Assembly (NCBI GenBank): GCA_964023275.1
Contig: OZ029915.1
Span: 126,501-190,500 of the forward strand
Origin: Norana najaformis
Lineage: Eukaryota; Annelida; Clitellata; Crassiclitellata; Hormogastridae
Length of the DNA: 64,000 bases
Reading direction: 5' to 3'
The notes beneath the pieces are model-generated. The model made no database searches. It was given only the letters and a program-made list of their open reading frames with translations, and was not told the origin of the DNA. A program made the position numbers and the translations under genes. This document shows, piece after piece, positions 35,250 to 45,140 of the stretch; positions within the stretch are counted from its first letter, which is position 1; each line of letters begins with the position of its first letter.

Positions 35250-38200
35250 GACAATGGTAATTTTCCTCTCTGTCCCACTTTCTTTTCTGTTCATATGTTT
35301 TTGTTTGTGTGTGAAGAGCATGCCATGTCGCTGGGAACTCCTCCGCTGCTCACTGGCAAATGCTCACGAGACATTAAGCTCGAACTGGAAAGGTGTTCAG
35401 GCGACACCTTCAAGAAATCCATTGCTCTTTTCTCCGAGTTGTTTGGCGTAAGCATTCAGATTGCCTGTGAGATGTTAAAGTGATTTGGAGATGTCTAACA
35501 GTATAGAGTATCTGTTTAAATACGAATCGTAGGCTTAGAATTCTGAAGTCCCTTTGGAAATGCATTACATCACTGAGTGACAAAATTTGGTTTGAATTAC
35601 ACAACGATGGTCAGGTGATCAATTCACCTTCTTTGACAAAGCCTTTCTCCATCCAATCTGTATCTGAAGAAATCTTGTTGACTTCAAATTCCTGGATTGT
35701 TTGGCTAAATACACAAAGACGATGACAGGCAAAGAAGAGGACTTGCTTACGCTTCCTTACATGTTTTCCTTGACAGTGTATTGTGAGGTGCATGAGGAGA
35801 GAAACCCAGTGAAACGTGTGTCATCGGAATATTCATTCCTTAACTTATGGCAGTCTGGTTTTACTAAACGCCATTCAACTGAAACCGTTCTACATCTCTC
35901 TACAACAAACTTGTTTCTGCCGTCTCTCACCAACAAGTCTCTTGCCTCTGCCTCTTTGATATTTCAGCAGCCTTTGACACCGTCGAACCACGACATCTTG
36001 CTCTCAAGACTTTCAGCCTGGTTCGATTTTACTGATACTGCTCTACTCTGGATACAATCCAATCTCTCCTCTTACTCTTTCTCTGTTAAAACATTGGAAG
36101 CCTCGTCCCAATCATGCCCTCTCACTTGTGGAGTTCCACAGGGCTCTGTTCTAGGACCTCATCTGTTTATCCTCTACACTACCCAACTCAGTTCACTCGT
36201 AAAAACAACCAATGTCGATCATCACCTCTGTGCTGATGACGCTCAGCTGTTCATCTCTTTCTCTCCAAACTGTTTCAAAGACTCCATAGATCATCTTCTT
36301 CGTAGGGTTAAACAGATCTCCTCCTGGATAACTTCTAATCTCCTGTGCTTGAACTCATCCAAAACCGAATTCATACTTATAGGCTTACACGACCAGCTGA
36401 AGAAAATTTCAGATCCATCTGTCTCTCTCAGCCTGGACTCTGCTTCCACACACACCTTTAACACTAACTCTTCAGTCCGCAACTTATATGTGATTAACGT
36501 CAGTTTCTCTGATCACATTTCCTATGTCTCCCACTCTTGCTTCGTGCATATCCATGACCTTTGCAGAGTCCGCCCTATGCTTGACTTTAAAATTGCATCA
36601 ACCATCGCCACATCCATAATCCATGCTTAATTAGATCACAGATCCTATCCTGACTTCAATTCTTCATCTTATCTCTCTTTCCGCTTCGGTCCCAAACATC
36701 ACCCACCATAACTGCCATGCTGTCTCTCTGCCTGAGGATGGATATTGACCTGGAACCGAACACTTTTGCATACCAATTTTGTTTTGACTGAGTGCCTGTG
36801 AATAAGCTGGCCCCTGTGACTTGGCTTTCGTTGGGTGCTGTAGAAATGTCAGGATTATGATTATGATTACTTGCTGCATAGGAAATTCCTCTAGACCGAT
36901 TACTGCTGCTGATGATGACGACGATGTCGACAATGATGATTTTGGTGATGACACCGATGATGACGACGACGACGATGAAGATGCTCTGACGAATATCATC
37001 ATCTCTCATTGCTATATAGCCAAAACTAACTTCTTGCAGACATTTATATAGCGCCTTTTCTTCTGAAGCTGATGGTGGATGACTGTTTCTTTCAGAAGCC
37101 GGAAGGTTGTGCCAACCTGTGGCAGTTGGTCAGTGTTAGCCTTGGACAGGACATGGACGTCCTTTCGTCTGCATCCTATCGCAGGGCAATCGTCCACTCG
37201 AGACACATCGTCACCTTCAGAACGGTCAGCAAAATAAATCTCTGTATTGTCAAATCTCCTGCTCTACTGATTGCTTGCAGTGAACTAGAAGTCCTGGGAG
37301 GGGGGTCATGATATGCAGAGGTATTAGTGGTGGTAGAAGGGCTGCCTCTCTGTCTCTGTGGACTGGCCTTCTGGTAATTGACCTGACTGTGGCTTCTTTT
37401 CGGTGTGCCGTTGGTTGATTCCTTCTGCATTAGACACCGGCTTTATAGAAGTTACTAATTAATAATACTAACAATTTGTTTTTAAGACAGTAGTCACAGC
37501 ACTTGTTGTTTGAATGAAATATCATCTGTGTCTTGCTGAGTGTCTCAGAGCTCTCTGTCTAGCTTTGTACAGTTGACCTTCTTTTGAAATATCTCTGTAG
37601 ATTGTGTGTGGATCTGTTGTGATGTCTGGTTTTCTGTATGTGGATCAGGCTGAGGCACAGGAGCTGGAGATGGTTCGGGTGTCAAAGTTTGGTGCTGGTC
37701 TTGGGGCTCCGAGCCGAGAGGATCGACTGAGAGAGGCGGCAGAGCTCAACCTGAAGCTTGGAAACACTCAGAGATACTGCCAACTGCTCGTCGAACTCGG
37801 AGAGGTCGGTCTCTCTCTGTTAATGTACTTTATGAACTGTTCGTCTTGGTTTCGTCTGACTGCAGCAAGGGTGTGTCTTCCGACAGCAATCTCTTGTTCC
37901 ATATCTGTATCTACATAGCTATTTATACAGCACCTGTTAAGAGCCTGTGACTGTGAAATGAATGTTGTTGCACTGTGGCTAAGTGTTGTCTTTTTATCTG
38001 TTGCATTTCAGTGGGACAAAGCTCTGGCAGTTGCTCCATCGGTATCGCTCAGCTACTGGAAGAATCTCGTGCTTAGGTGAGCTGCTTCTCATCGAACCGG
38101 ATGACTTTCCTCTGACTCTACAGCAGCACAACAGACACAGAAGACAACGGTTCCCATTAAGAAATGCATGACAGAGTGATTTTCTCTCGTCTGACTTCCA

Positions 38201-41200
38201 ATTTAACATCCTCTTTTGGGGACTCTATTCTCTGCTAATTATCCGATCGACTGGTTGATTAGATAACTGTCTGGTTGATTAGATAATTTACTGGTTGATT
38301 GACTGGTTGATCAGATAATTGACTGGTTGGTTAGATAATTGACTGGCTGGTTGACTGGTTGGTTAGATAATTGGTTGATTGAATGGTGGGTTGTTTGTTG
38401 TGGCTGTGTCCCCTGCAGGAGAGCCAAGTGCCTGATGAGTGAGGATTCGGGTGATGCTGTGCCATACGCTGTGGCTTCTGGTCAGATGGGTCTCCTTGTT
38501 GACTTCCTGACTACAAGAGGTCAGCATCAGGATGCTCATCTCGTGGCAGCTGCTGCTGCAGCTGAAGACGATGACGACGATGAAGACGCTGATGACACGT
38601 GGGCCGACGCAACCAGGTCCAGTAGAGCTTGGAAGATGAGAGCACCAGAATCAGATGACAAGTCAACTGAAAACTCCGAGACTACGAAGGCCGTGAGGAG
38701 GAGGAGGAAGAGGTGAAAACGACGAATACGATGACAATGATGATGATGATAATGAATGCAATGGGGGCAACTGTTGATGACAACTTGGCATTACAATTTG
38801 CACCTCTTTAGATCGTTTAGATATGTCAGCCATGTTGCAGAGGTTCCTGAAAGGCGCTAAGGGGAATGTGCAAATGTGATGTAAATGCTTATAATCTGCC
38901 TATTTGACCCTTGGTTTGAACTTGGTTGATTTAGTTAGAACTCTTCCTTATATTTGTGAATTTAAAAGAGGGAGGGGGTTTGTTTCAGATCATATCAGAT
39001 AGTTTAGATCAGAGCAGATTAGATTAGATTAGATTGGACTGCATTGGGTCAGATCAAAGTAGGATCGTGACAGATCTGTCCTTGAGTCATGTGACTCACT
39101 GAGTTGGTCTCTCTGATAAACTTCTGTCAAGTACAACTCCTATTAATAAAGTCCCGTTGCTAATTATGTCTTGATTGCAAGTGATTTGTCGATGGAGATG
39201 AAGAGGATGGCGTTAAATGGAGGGAGAGCCAGCCTCGTTATGATGTTTGTGTCTCTGTTCTTGCAGTGAAGGAGGACTTTTAGAGCAGACGACCTGTCTT
39301 CTGGCCGACTGGTATTTCCACAACGGTTCACCAATCCTGGCTGCCTGCTGCCATCTGTCGGTCGATGATCATCAGGTAATGAATGTTTGACAGAACCTTA
39401 TATCGAATTTGACCTTTATATAGTAACACTTTGAGGAAACTCAGCCAGTGCTGCTGAGCTGAAATTGCTAAATGACTGACGATTTTTCAGCTGTTGATAG
39501 AACACAGTTTGACCTTCTTGTCCAAACCCCAAATAAAACTGCCGTCTTGCAGTTGCTCAAAAAATTGCTAACGGCTGCTTTCTTTGTTGTTATGTTGTTG
39601 CCAGAGGGCAATGTCGAAGCTGATTCGTGGATTGGAGTTGGAGTTGGCGGCCGCAGTCGGCCAAGTCCTTGGCACAACAGAAACATCGCTTCGGCTGGCG
39701 GTTGAACTCTTGGCACGCAGATGCGAACGCATTGGGTGCTGGTCAGTGGCTCATTCAGTCACTCGGTCGCTCAACGACTTCATTGTCTGTGCTCATCAGT
39801 TTCTTTTCAATTAAACCAGAGTTAGCCGCCACTTACGACTTGTGGAGCATCAGATTCCGATGAACTGACTTTGGAGATGTATTAAGTGACTTATGTAGAC
39901 AAATGAAGGTGAATACATCAAACAGATCTGCCTTTTAGATGAAGCTGTTGTTTTTCATGAACTCCAACAGTCTTGAAGGGAATCTGCAGACTGCACTGAG
40001 CTGATTGGTGAAGTCGTTGTTTAGTTGTTCTTGTGGCCAAGAGATGTCGCTGCTCGTCTTGGGTGACGAGTGGTTGTTGTGTTTTTTGAAGGGAACTCGG
40101 GGTTCGTCTTCTGCGGAGGTTTCCAGGGACCGAGCTGGCTCTGGCCAAGCTCTGTGCCCGCTGTGCCGCTCCTATGACCGACATCAACGACCTCCATAGA
40201 CTGGTAGGCAGATCTAACAGATTTCACGTGTGAGTTGTTATGATGGCAACTGATTTGCATGGTTGGCAAACTATGGACTTCCCTGGGGGAATAGTCTTTG
40301 GAAAATGGAAGCACTTCGGGGACAACTTTGCGGAATATATTGGATAGTGCCGAGTCAGCATTGGCAGCAGTTGTATATCTATGTTGATGCGTGTGTCTCG
40401 ATGTTTAGGCTGGACTGCCGACGATGGAAGAGTGCACTGCGAAAGCGGAGGAGCTGCGATCGAGAGAGGAGTCATCCAGTCCACTCGACTGCGTCATGTA
40501 CTACATGCTGTCAACAACTCCCGAGACAGGACTTGAGCTCGGAATCAACCGAGTCAAAGGTACCTGCAGGGGAGGGAGGTTTAGAGGAGACAGCGCTTTC
40601 GAAGTAGGACGGGTCATCTTCCGTTGCCTGACCACTCTGGCCAGTTTGTTCATGTCAACGTTGACGTCCAGTCTGTTCAAGGTTCTGAATGTTTTCTGGT
40701 GTCCGGCTTCAGTGTGAGCTTCAGAACTTTATAGGGGGAGCATCATCAAATGTCTGTCGTATTGTAATGTATTGTGTATAATGCTTTCTATAAAACTTCT
40801 GCTGAGCATTACTTGCTTATTCTGATTGTGATTCTAGTGATGTTAAGATTGTGTTTAGAACAAACCTTGTGAGTCACGAGATTTCACAAACTATTTGAAG
40901 TCTGTACTCACTAGAGTAAGCAACTGGAAAATTATACAGGTCAGTTTCATAACTGGTGTTGAAGGCAACTGATGACGTGGAGCCTGAGAAACACTGGCAA
41001 CCAGTCTCTCTTATTATAGCAGTTCTGTTAAAAACATTTGCATCATAGGGTAATTTATGAACCGAATTCTTAATGACTGGTCAGAGCTAATTGATTGTGT
41101 GACAGTTGATCCACCGGTTTCTCTCTTCAGTGCTTTTCTTTGACAAAGATGCTCCCGAGAACCCTGGGCCGTTCTGTCGACTGACTGTAGAGCTGTTTGC

Positions 41201-44200
41201 TGTGATTGGAGAGAATCGAATCCTTAATTTGATTGCATTTGTAGATCGGATGTCGAGGTCCGGATGGCAGGTTGACGACGTCTTTGAGACGCTGCAGATG
41301 GTGGCTGCTATGCACACGGAACGATTGCAGAAGCAGACGACGTCAGTGACCCTCCTCATTCTCAGCGCCATCATTGTCATCATCTTCATTATCATCTTCA
41401 ACATTATCATCATCTGAAATCACAGTTTCATCTTGTATTGGACGCTGGCAAAAGAGATGGCTGCATGGTCGGATTCGAATAACTGGCATTGATTGACAGA
41501 TTCAGATTTACTGACGTTGTGCACGTTTTAAGTGCATCTAATAAATAACTAAATAAATAAATAAAATAAGAGGATGACATCATCGACGTTCTGCGTCTCA
41601 TTTACGGATTCTGTTGCTCTGTGTCCTTCCTTTCCCCACTCTGGGTCGCTTACGCTTTGCTACTTTAAGTTATTTGTCGATTACATTACGACCGAGCGGT
41701 TTGTGTCTCGGTACGGATGACATACTAACGGCAGAGGCTGTTGTTTGACGTGGTTGCCGTGGCTGTTGTAGGAAGATGTTGGAGTTGCTTGTGCTGTGTG
41801 CGTATGCTGGTGTACTCGTAGCCATACAACGGCGCTATGACTCCATCATTCTTCCTCTCTTCAGACACGTCGTGTAAGTCAGTTCTTATTCCCTCTGGTC
41901 TCTGTTCGCCTGCATCCGATAGACACATAAATACACGCATACACAAGTATATACGCACATATATATATATACGTGATCCGGTGTTGGCCGTCATTGAAAC
42001 ATTGGCTACTTTGATTTTTCCTTGATGGCAACTCGTCCGATCAAAGCTCCTCCGCTTTTGCAGTGCACTCCTCCATCGCTGTTGCAGCTGCAACTAAGCA
42101 TCAGTCGATGGTGCTGAGGTACTGAGAGCGAAGGACTTGCTCAAGGTCCCTACACAGTAACCGTCTAAGGGAGGTTCAAAGTCGTTCTCTCCTCGTTACC
42201 AGCCAGGGCTCCGACCACTCGGGTACGGTGCCTCGTATGTGTTTCTTGCATTACTTCAACCTGTTAACAGGTGCTGCAGTTGGGCTAACTCAGTCTTTCG
42301 TTCGTTCTCTTTCAGTGGAGTGAGTAGAGGGGGAGTTCTTGCCTTTCCATGTAAGTATGTGATTTTGTTTCTTCTGCACTTAGTGAACTGATTGGAAGAG
42401 GATTTGTTGAGAAAAGGTAATTGGTTTCTTTCATATGGAAAGGTTTCTCCTGAAGCGAGGTAATCTGGATGGAGTCCCTCTGAGTCAGTCGATGATGTCC
42501 AGGGAGATGACCGTCTGGGAAGCAACTCAGTGAGTCACACCGTTTGTTTACTATGGCGTTCCTCCTCCTGCTCTTCAGTTCATCAACTCCATGCATCAGA
42601 ACATTTGTGGCATAAGGTTTATGGAGAAATTCATATTTTGCAAATGTTGTCATCATCATCATCAGCAGCAGCAGCAGCAGCAGTGTACTCCTCATCATCG
42701 TTTTCAATTATCATTATCATTCTCGTCAGCTTCGTCATCATCATTGTTGTTGTCATCCTCCAGTTGTTGAGTCATTTGCCATAAGCACTTGAAGAATAGA
42801 TTATGATTATGATGTTTTATGTCCACTTGCTTTGGTGCTGGTTTTCTTACGAGCCAGACTGAGACACACACACCCACATGTCGTTTCATCCGTCCGTGTG
42901 TCTGTCTGTCGGTCTTTTTGGTGTGTCAGTCTGTCTGTGTGTCTGTCTGTCTGTTTGACTGTCTGTGTGTGTGTTAGGCTGTGTGAAAAGAAGCGGTCGT
43001 CGTTGACCGCTGAGCAGCAGAGCAGTTACGATGAACTGCTACAGAAAGTGGGACAACGGACGGCGACCGATGATTGGCCGATCGAATTAGGACCTGACGT
43101 CGTCACTGGATCAAATCTTCCCAATCATTCGGACGTCAACGTCTCCTGCCTCAGCAACCAAAGGATACAAGTATCATTACATCATGATCAGCATCACTCT
43201 GTCTCTCTCTCACACACTGTCTCTCGGCCTCTGTCTGTCTGTCTGTCTCCCTCTCTGTCTTACACACCTACACACACACACACACACACATTGTTCTGTT
43301 TCCTTCCTTAAAGCAGGCTTAAGTTGATCCAGACTTAGACAGTTGTGTTGACGGCGCTTTTCCGGGGTCCATTAAAGGCGCTGTATAAATTATGCAGATC
43401 CTTACCTGCATACACGCACACATACGTATATAAGTACTTGTACAGAGAGACTGAATGACTGACTGACTCACTCACTCACTGACTGAGAGCCGTAGCTGGT
43501 GACTGGTGCGGAAGGGTCGAGTCGAGATTGCCATGGTGACATCGTGTGATATAAGATGCTGAGAAGGAGGAGAAGGAAGGTTGGAGGAGGAGGAGGAAGG
43601 TTGTTGGAGGAGGAGGAGGGTTGGAGGAGGAGGAGGAGGAGACGTGCTGCCTCAAGGCCGTCGTTGCAGATATCAGGTGCAGTGGTTCTTCTCTAAGACG
43701 GCCTCTCCTCTGCCCCCACCCCTCGTCCACTTAAGAAGCAGAGTCCGACTGACGTCTTTTGGCTCTAATTTATGCCTTCTCATGCAGACTGACGGACGGA
43801 CGGACGGACGGTGTGCGAGCTAGTGGAATACAATGGGTTTCTTGAAGATAATTCTTGGTGGTTGAGGTTAAAGACAGTCTTTCGACCCGAGTGTTAAATG
43901 TATTATGGGTCGTGCCATACTGAGCCCAGCTGTCTTCCGTTGGTTGCCTCTTCGATCCGTCCGTACGACGATGGTCTTCTCAAGGTGGCAGTTTTGCTGC
44001 TTTGTTTTAACGGCGCTATATAAATTTTCACATTAGATTAGGATGGGGTGTAGTTGATGTGATGTTGATGTTATCTGTAGGGTCCAGTGTTCTTTCTGGA
44101 GGATGGTTTCTCTGCTATGTCGCTCAGCGATGCCTTCATGTGGGCCAAGGTTGATCCCTTCTCACCCCTCGGCTCCGGAATGAGAATCAACCCGTTTTAA
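24812..44200 (+). CDS. WDR17: WD repeat-containing protein 17
   Basis: 26 exons: 24812-24934, 25675-26086, 26669-26923, 27648-27967, 28439-28552, 28878-29024, 29438-29523, 29859-29945, 30464-30552, 30945-31020, 31666-31868, 32446-32595, 35317-35447, 37096-37224, 37649-37804, 38012-38076, 38419-38712, 39267-39375, 39605-39741, 40092-40203, 40409-40559, 41245-41341, 41772-41873, 42443-42529, 42978-43170, 44081-44200. All have GT/AG borders, and the phases close to 1314 residues (human about 1320). Human landmarks appear in order: GDRFAYCATLAIYIYQ, EHKKTI, LEWDPL, DGGVGLYD, NLLATASFDGTIKVWD-like, SGSDDG, PEIPYLLISGSWD-like, CSRDSTVRLWSL, FGAGLG, RYCQLLVELGEWDKAL, DWYFHNG, VVTGSNLP, and the end FSPLGSGMRINPF. 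The N-terminal half forms WD40 propellers and the C-terminal half is helical TPR-like. Molecular function is poorly known. The gene is convergent with the sulfatase downstream. Confidence 0.95.
27060..27192 (+). repeat. interspersed repeat with gttactaatta 3' end
   Basis: Shares ggctgcctctgtct, tggactg, gttgacctgatt, ggcttggctttggt, gttgatgccttgtgc, acaccggc and agaagttactaatta, in order, with 37340-37462. A weaker tail match lies at 60283-60335. It lies in a WDR17 intron and is probably a LINE 3' end related to the CR1-like family. Confidence 0.65.
28138..28322 (-). mobile_element. tRNA-derived SINE copy (best preserved)
   Basis: On the minus strand: an A-box-like tagctgattggatag, then cttgtaacgcaaagatt, a B box atgggttcgagtctcc, body gacgttgagcaaatccttca, gctcagcaccatcgactgat and tail tgctcaataaatgcag. 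It lies in WDR17 intron 4, opposite the gene. The internal promoter boxes mark it as Pol III-derived. Confidence 0.85.
32604..32661. repeat. (GA)n microsatellite beside the WDR17 exon 12 donor
   Basis: The donor gtgagcgat at 32596 passes within 8 nt into ga/gaga units. Confidence 0.9.
33672..33845 (+). mobile_element. tRNA-derived SINE copy, full head to tail
   Basis: The head gacacggttgccacttagtt, ggagcgcttggctcgtaatg, ccgagattatgggatcaagcc (degenerate B box), body gacgttgagcaaagtccttc and tail gctcagtaaatgcagaaat. It lies in WDR17 intron 12, in sense orientation. Confidence 0.85.
34370..34506. repeat. (TC)n microsatellite, about 135 bp
   Basis: A nearly uninterrupted TC run in WDR17 intron 12. 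It produces spurious Leu/Ser and Arg/Glu ORFs on the two strands. Confidence 0.98.
35216..35249. repeat. (TA)n microsatellite
   Basis: A TA/CA run 67 bp before the WDR17 exon 13 acceptor. Confidence 0.9.
35800..36872 (+). pseudogene. CR1-like LINE reverse-transcriptase remnant with 3' end
   Basis: Reverse-transcriptase blocks occur in order: SGFTKRHSTETVL (about 35850), then in another frame DISAAFDTV (about 35960) with the first catalytic aspartate. Then come CGVPQGSVLGPHLF (about 36125) and CADDAQLF (about 36230), the equivalent of the F/YADD box, then ITSNLLCLNSSKTEFILI. Frameshifts near 35940-36000 and a loss of the C-terminal ORF show that the copy is dead. The 3' end (cctgtgaataagctggcccc, gggtgctgtagaaat, gattatgatta tail) ties it to the truncated copies elsewhere in the window. 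It sits in WDR17 intron 13, in sense orientation. Clade CR1/jockey-like is by motif only. Confidence 0.85.
37320..37465 (+). repeat. second copy of the gttactaatta repeat
   Basis: The same block order as 27060-27192, ending tagaagttactaattaataa. It lies in WDR17 intron 14. Confidence 0.65.
38245..38395. repeat. ctggttgattagataattga tandem repeat
   Basis: About seven imperfect units of roughly 20 bp fill the last part of WDR17 intron 16 and end just before the exon 17 acceptor at 38419. Confidence 0.85.
42085..42240 (-). mobile_element. tRNA-derived SINE copy
   Basis: The minus strand reads aggcaccgtacccgag, ctggtaacgaggagaga, a degraded B box, ggaccttgagcaagtccttc and gcaccatcgactgatgctta. 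It lies in WDR17 intron 23. Confidence 0.75.
42893..42976. repeat. TCTG/TG microsatellite forming a splice acceptor tract
   Basis: tctg and tg units run straight into the gtgttag acceptor of WDR17 exon 25. Confidence 0.9.
43190..43290. repeat. TCTG, TC and CA microsatellites
   Basis: Mixed tracts at the start of WDR17 intron 25, ending with (CA)n at 43270-43290. GGA-rich tracts follow at 43563-43640. Confidence 0.85.
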
Positions 44201-45140
44201 CAGACGCCCATACCCCCAGATCCCAGGTCCGCTCAATGCATCAACAGACAGCAATAGACATTCGAAAGCAATAGGCAGGCAAATATACTCACTAACTTTC
44301 GTTGCTTTGTAAACCTGTGCGCATGCGCGCTTGCATAAGCCTACGTTGTATACGCGAATGTACACTGACAATTGTTAGTACACATTCAGTCATCTATGCA
44401 GCCATGGATTGTGAATAGGCATTGGTGTTATTGAATAATTAATATGCCTTAGCAGCGGAATTGTGTGGTCTAGTGCTTACGACAGTAGACTGTCATTTAG
44501 TAGGAGTGGATTGGTTGGTGATCTTGTGCAGGTCTAGGGATCATCCAAGCGCAGACAAAGAGCAGGGGTTATGCCCCGTGTGGACGTCTGCACGTAAATT
44601 TGGTACGTTTATTTTGGTACAGCCTTTGCCTGAAACGCCAACTTCAGTCAAACAGCAGACAGTCTATGCTGCATTGACCTCTAATTTATGTCCCTTTGCT
44701 GGACGTGGTAGTGTCAAAGTACCCCACACTGCAGCACAGTTCGCCCTGTATGATCACCAGGGTTGCTTAATCCATTAGCACTCCATTTGAGAGCGGACGT
44801 CGGCAGAGGGGACAGGGAGGGTAATCCAAATGCCGACAAGGGAAGGGAGGGTAATCCAAATGCCGACAAGGGAAGGGAGGGTAATCCAAATGCCGACAAG
44901 GGAAGGGAGGGTAATCCAAATGCCGACAAGGGAAGGGAGGCTAATCCAAATGCCGACAAAGGGGAGGGAGGCGTCCAAAGTAGGTCAGTTTTGACGACAT
45001 CCTTTATGGACGGCCCCTTGACAATTGATAGCAGGTAAAACTTGTTCGAATAGAATATCGATCTATCGAATTGTGTCACGTGTCTGCTATCGACCTGTGG
45101 CGGATCACGAGGCGTCTGACTGGAGGAGTCGTGATCGTTG
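44201..45140. other. convergent intergenic interval between WDR17 and the sulfatase
   Basis: Both genes end here. Apart from the 30-bp minisatellite at 44815-44972 and its flanking repeat, I see no feature. No canonical AATAAA is obvious for either gene close to the stops. Confidence 0.6.
44815..44972. repeat. 30-bp minisatellite, five copies (four identical)
   Basis: The unit gtaatccaaatgccgacaag plus ggaagggagg runs in exact 30-bp register at 44821, 44851, 44881, 44911 and 44941. The first four are identical and the fifth diverges. The flanking sequence (gtccaaagtaggtcagtttt ... tggacggcccctt) is shared in part with 50290-50400 on the minus strand, so the array sits inside an interspersed repeat. 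Confidence 0.95.

Noticed and set aside
35254-35483. Two overlapping ORFs at WDR17 exon 13
   Set aside because: One is the true exon frame read into flanking intron and the other is a shadow. Only 35317-35447 is exon.
42316-42350. Possible extra WDR17 exon (ag|tggagtgagtag ... cat|gtaagt)
   Set aside because: Good splice signals, but including its 35 nt breaks the frame into the exon at 42443. Joining 41873 directly to 42443 keeps the frame and matches the human protein without a gap.
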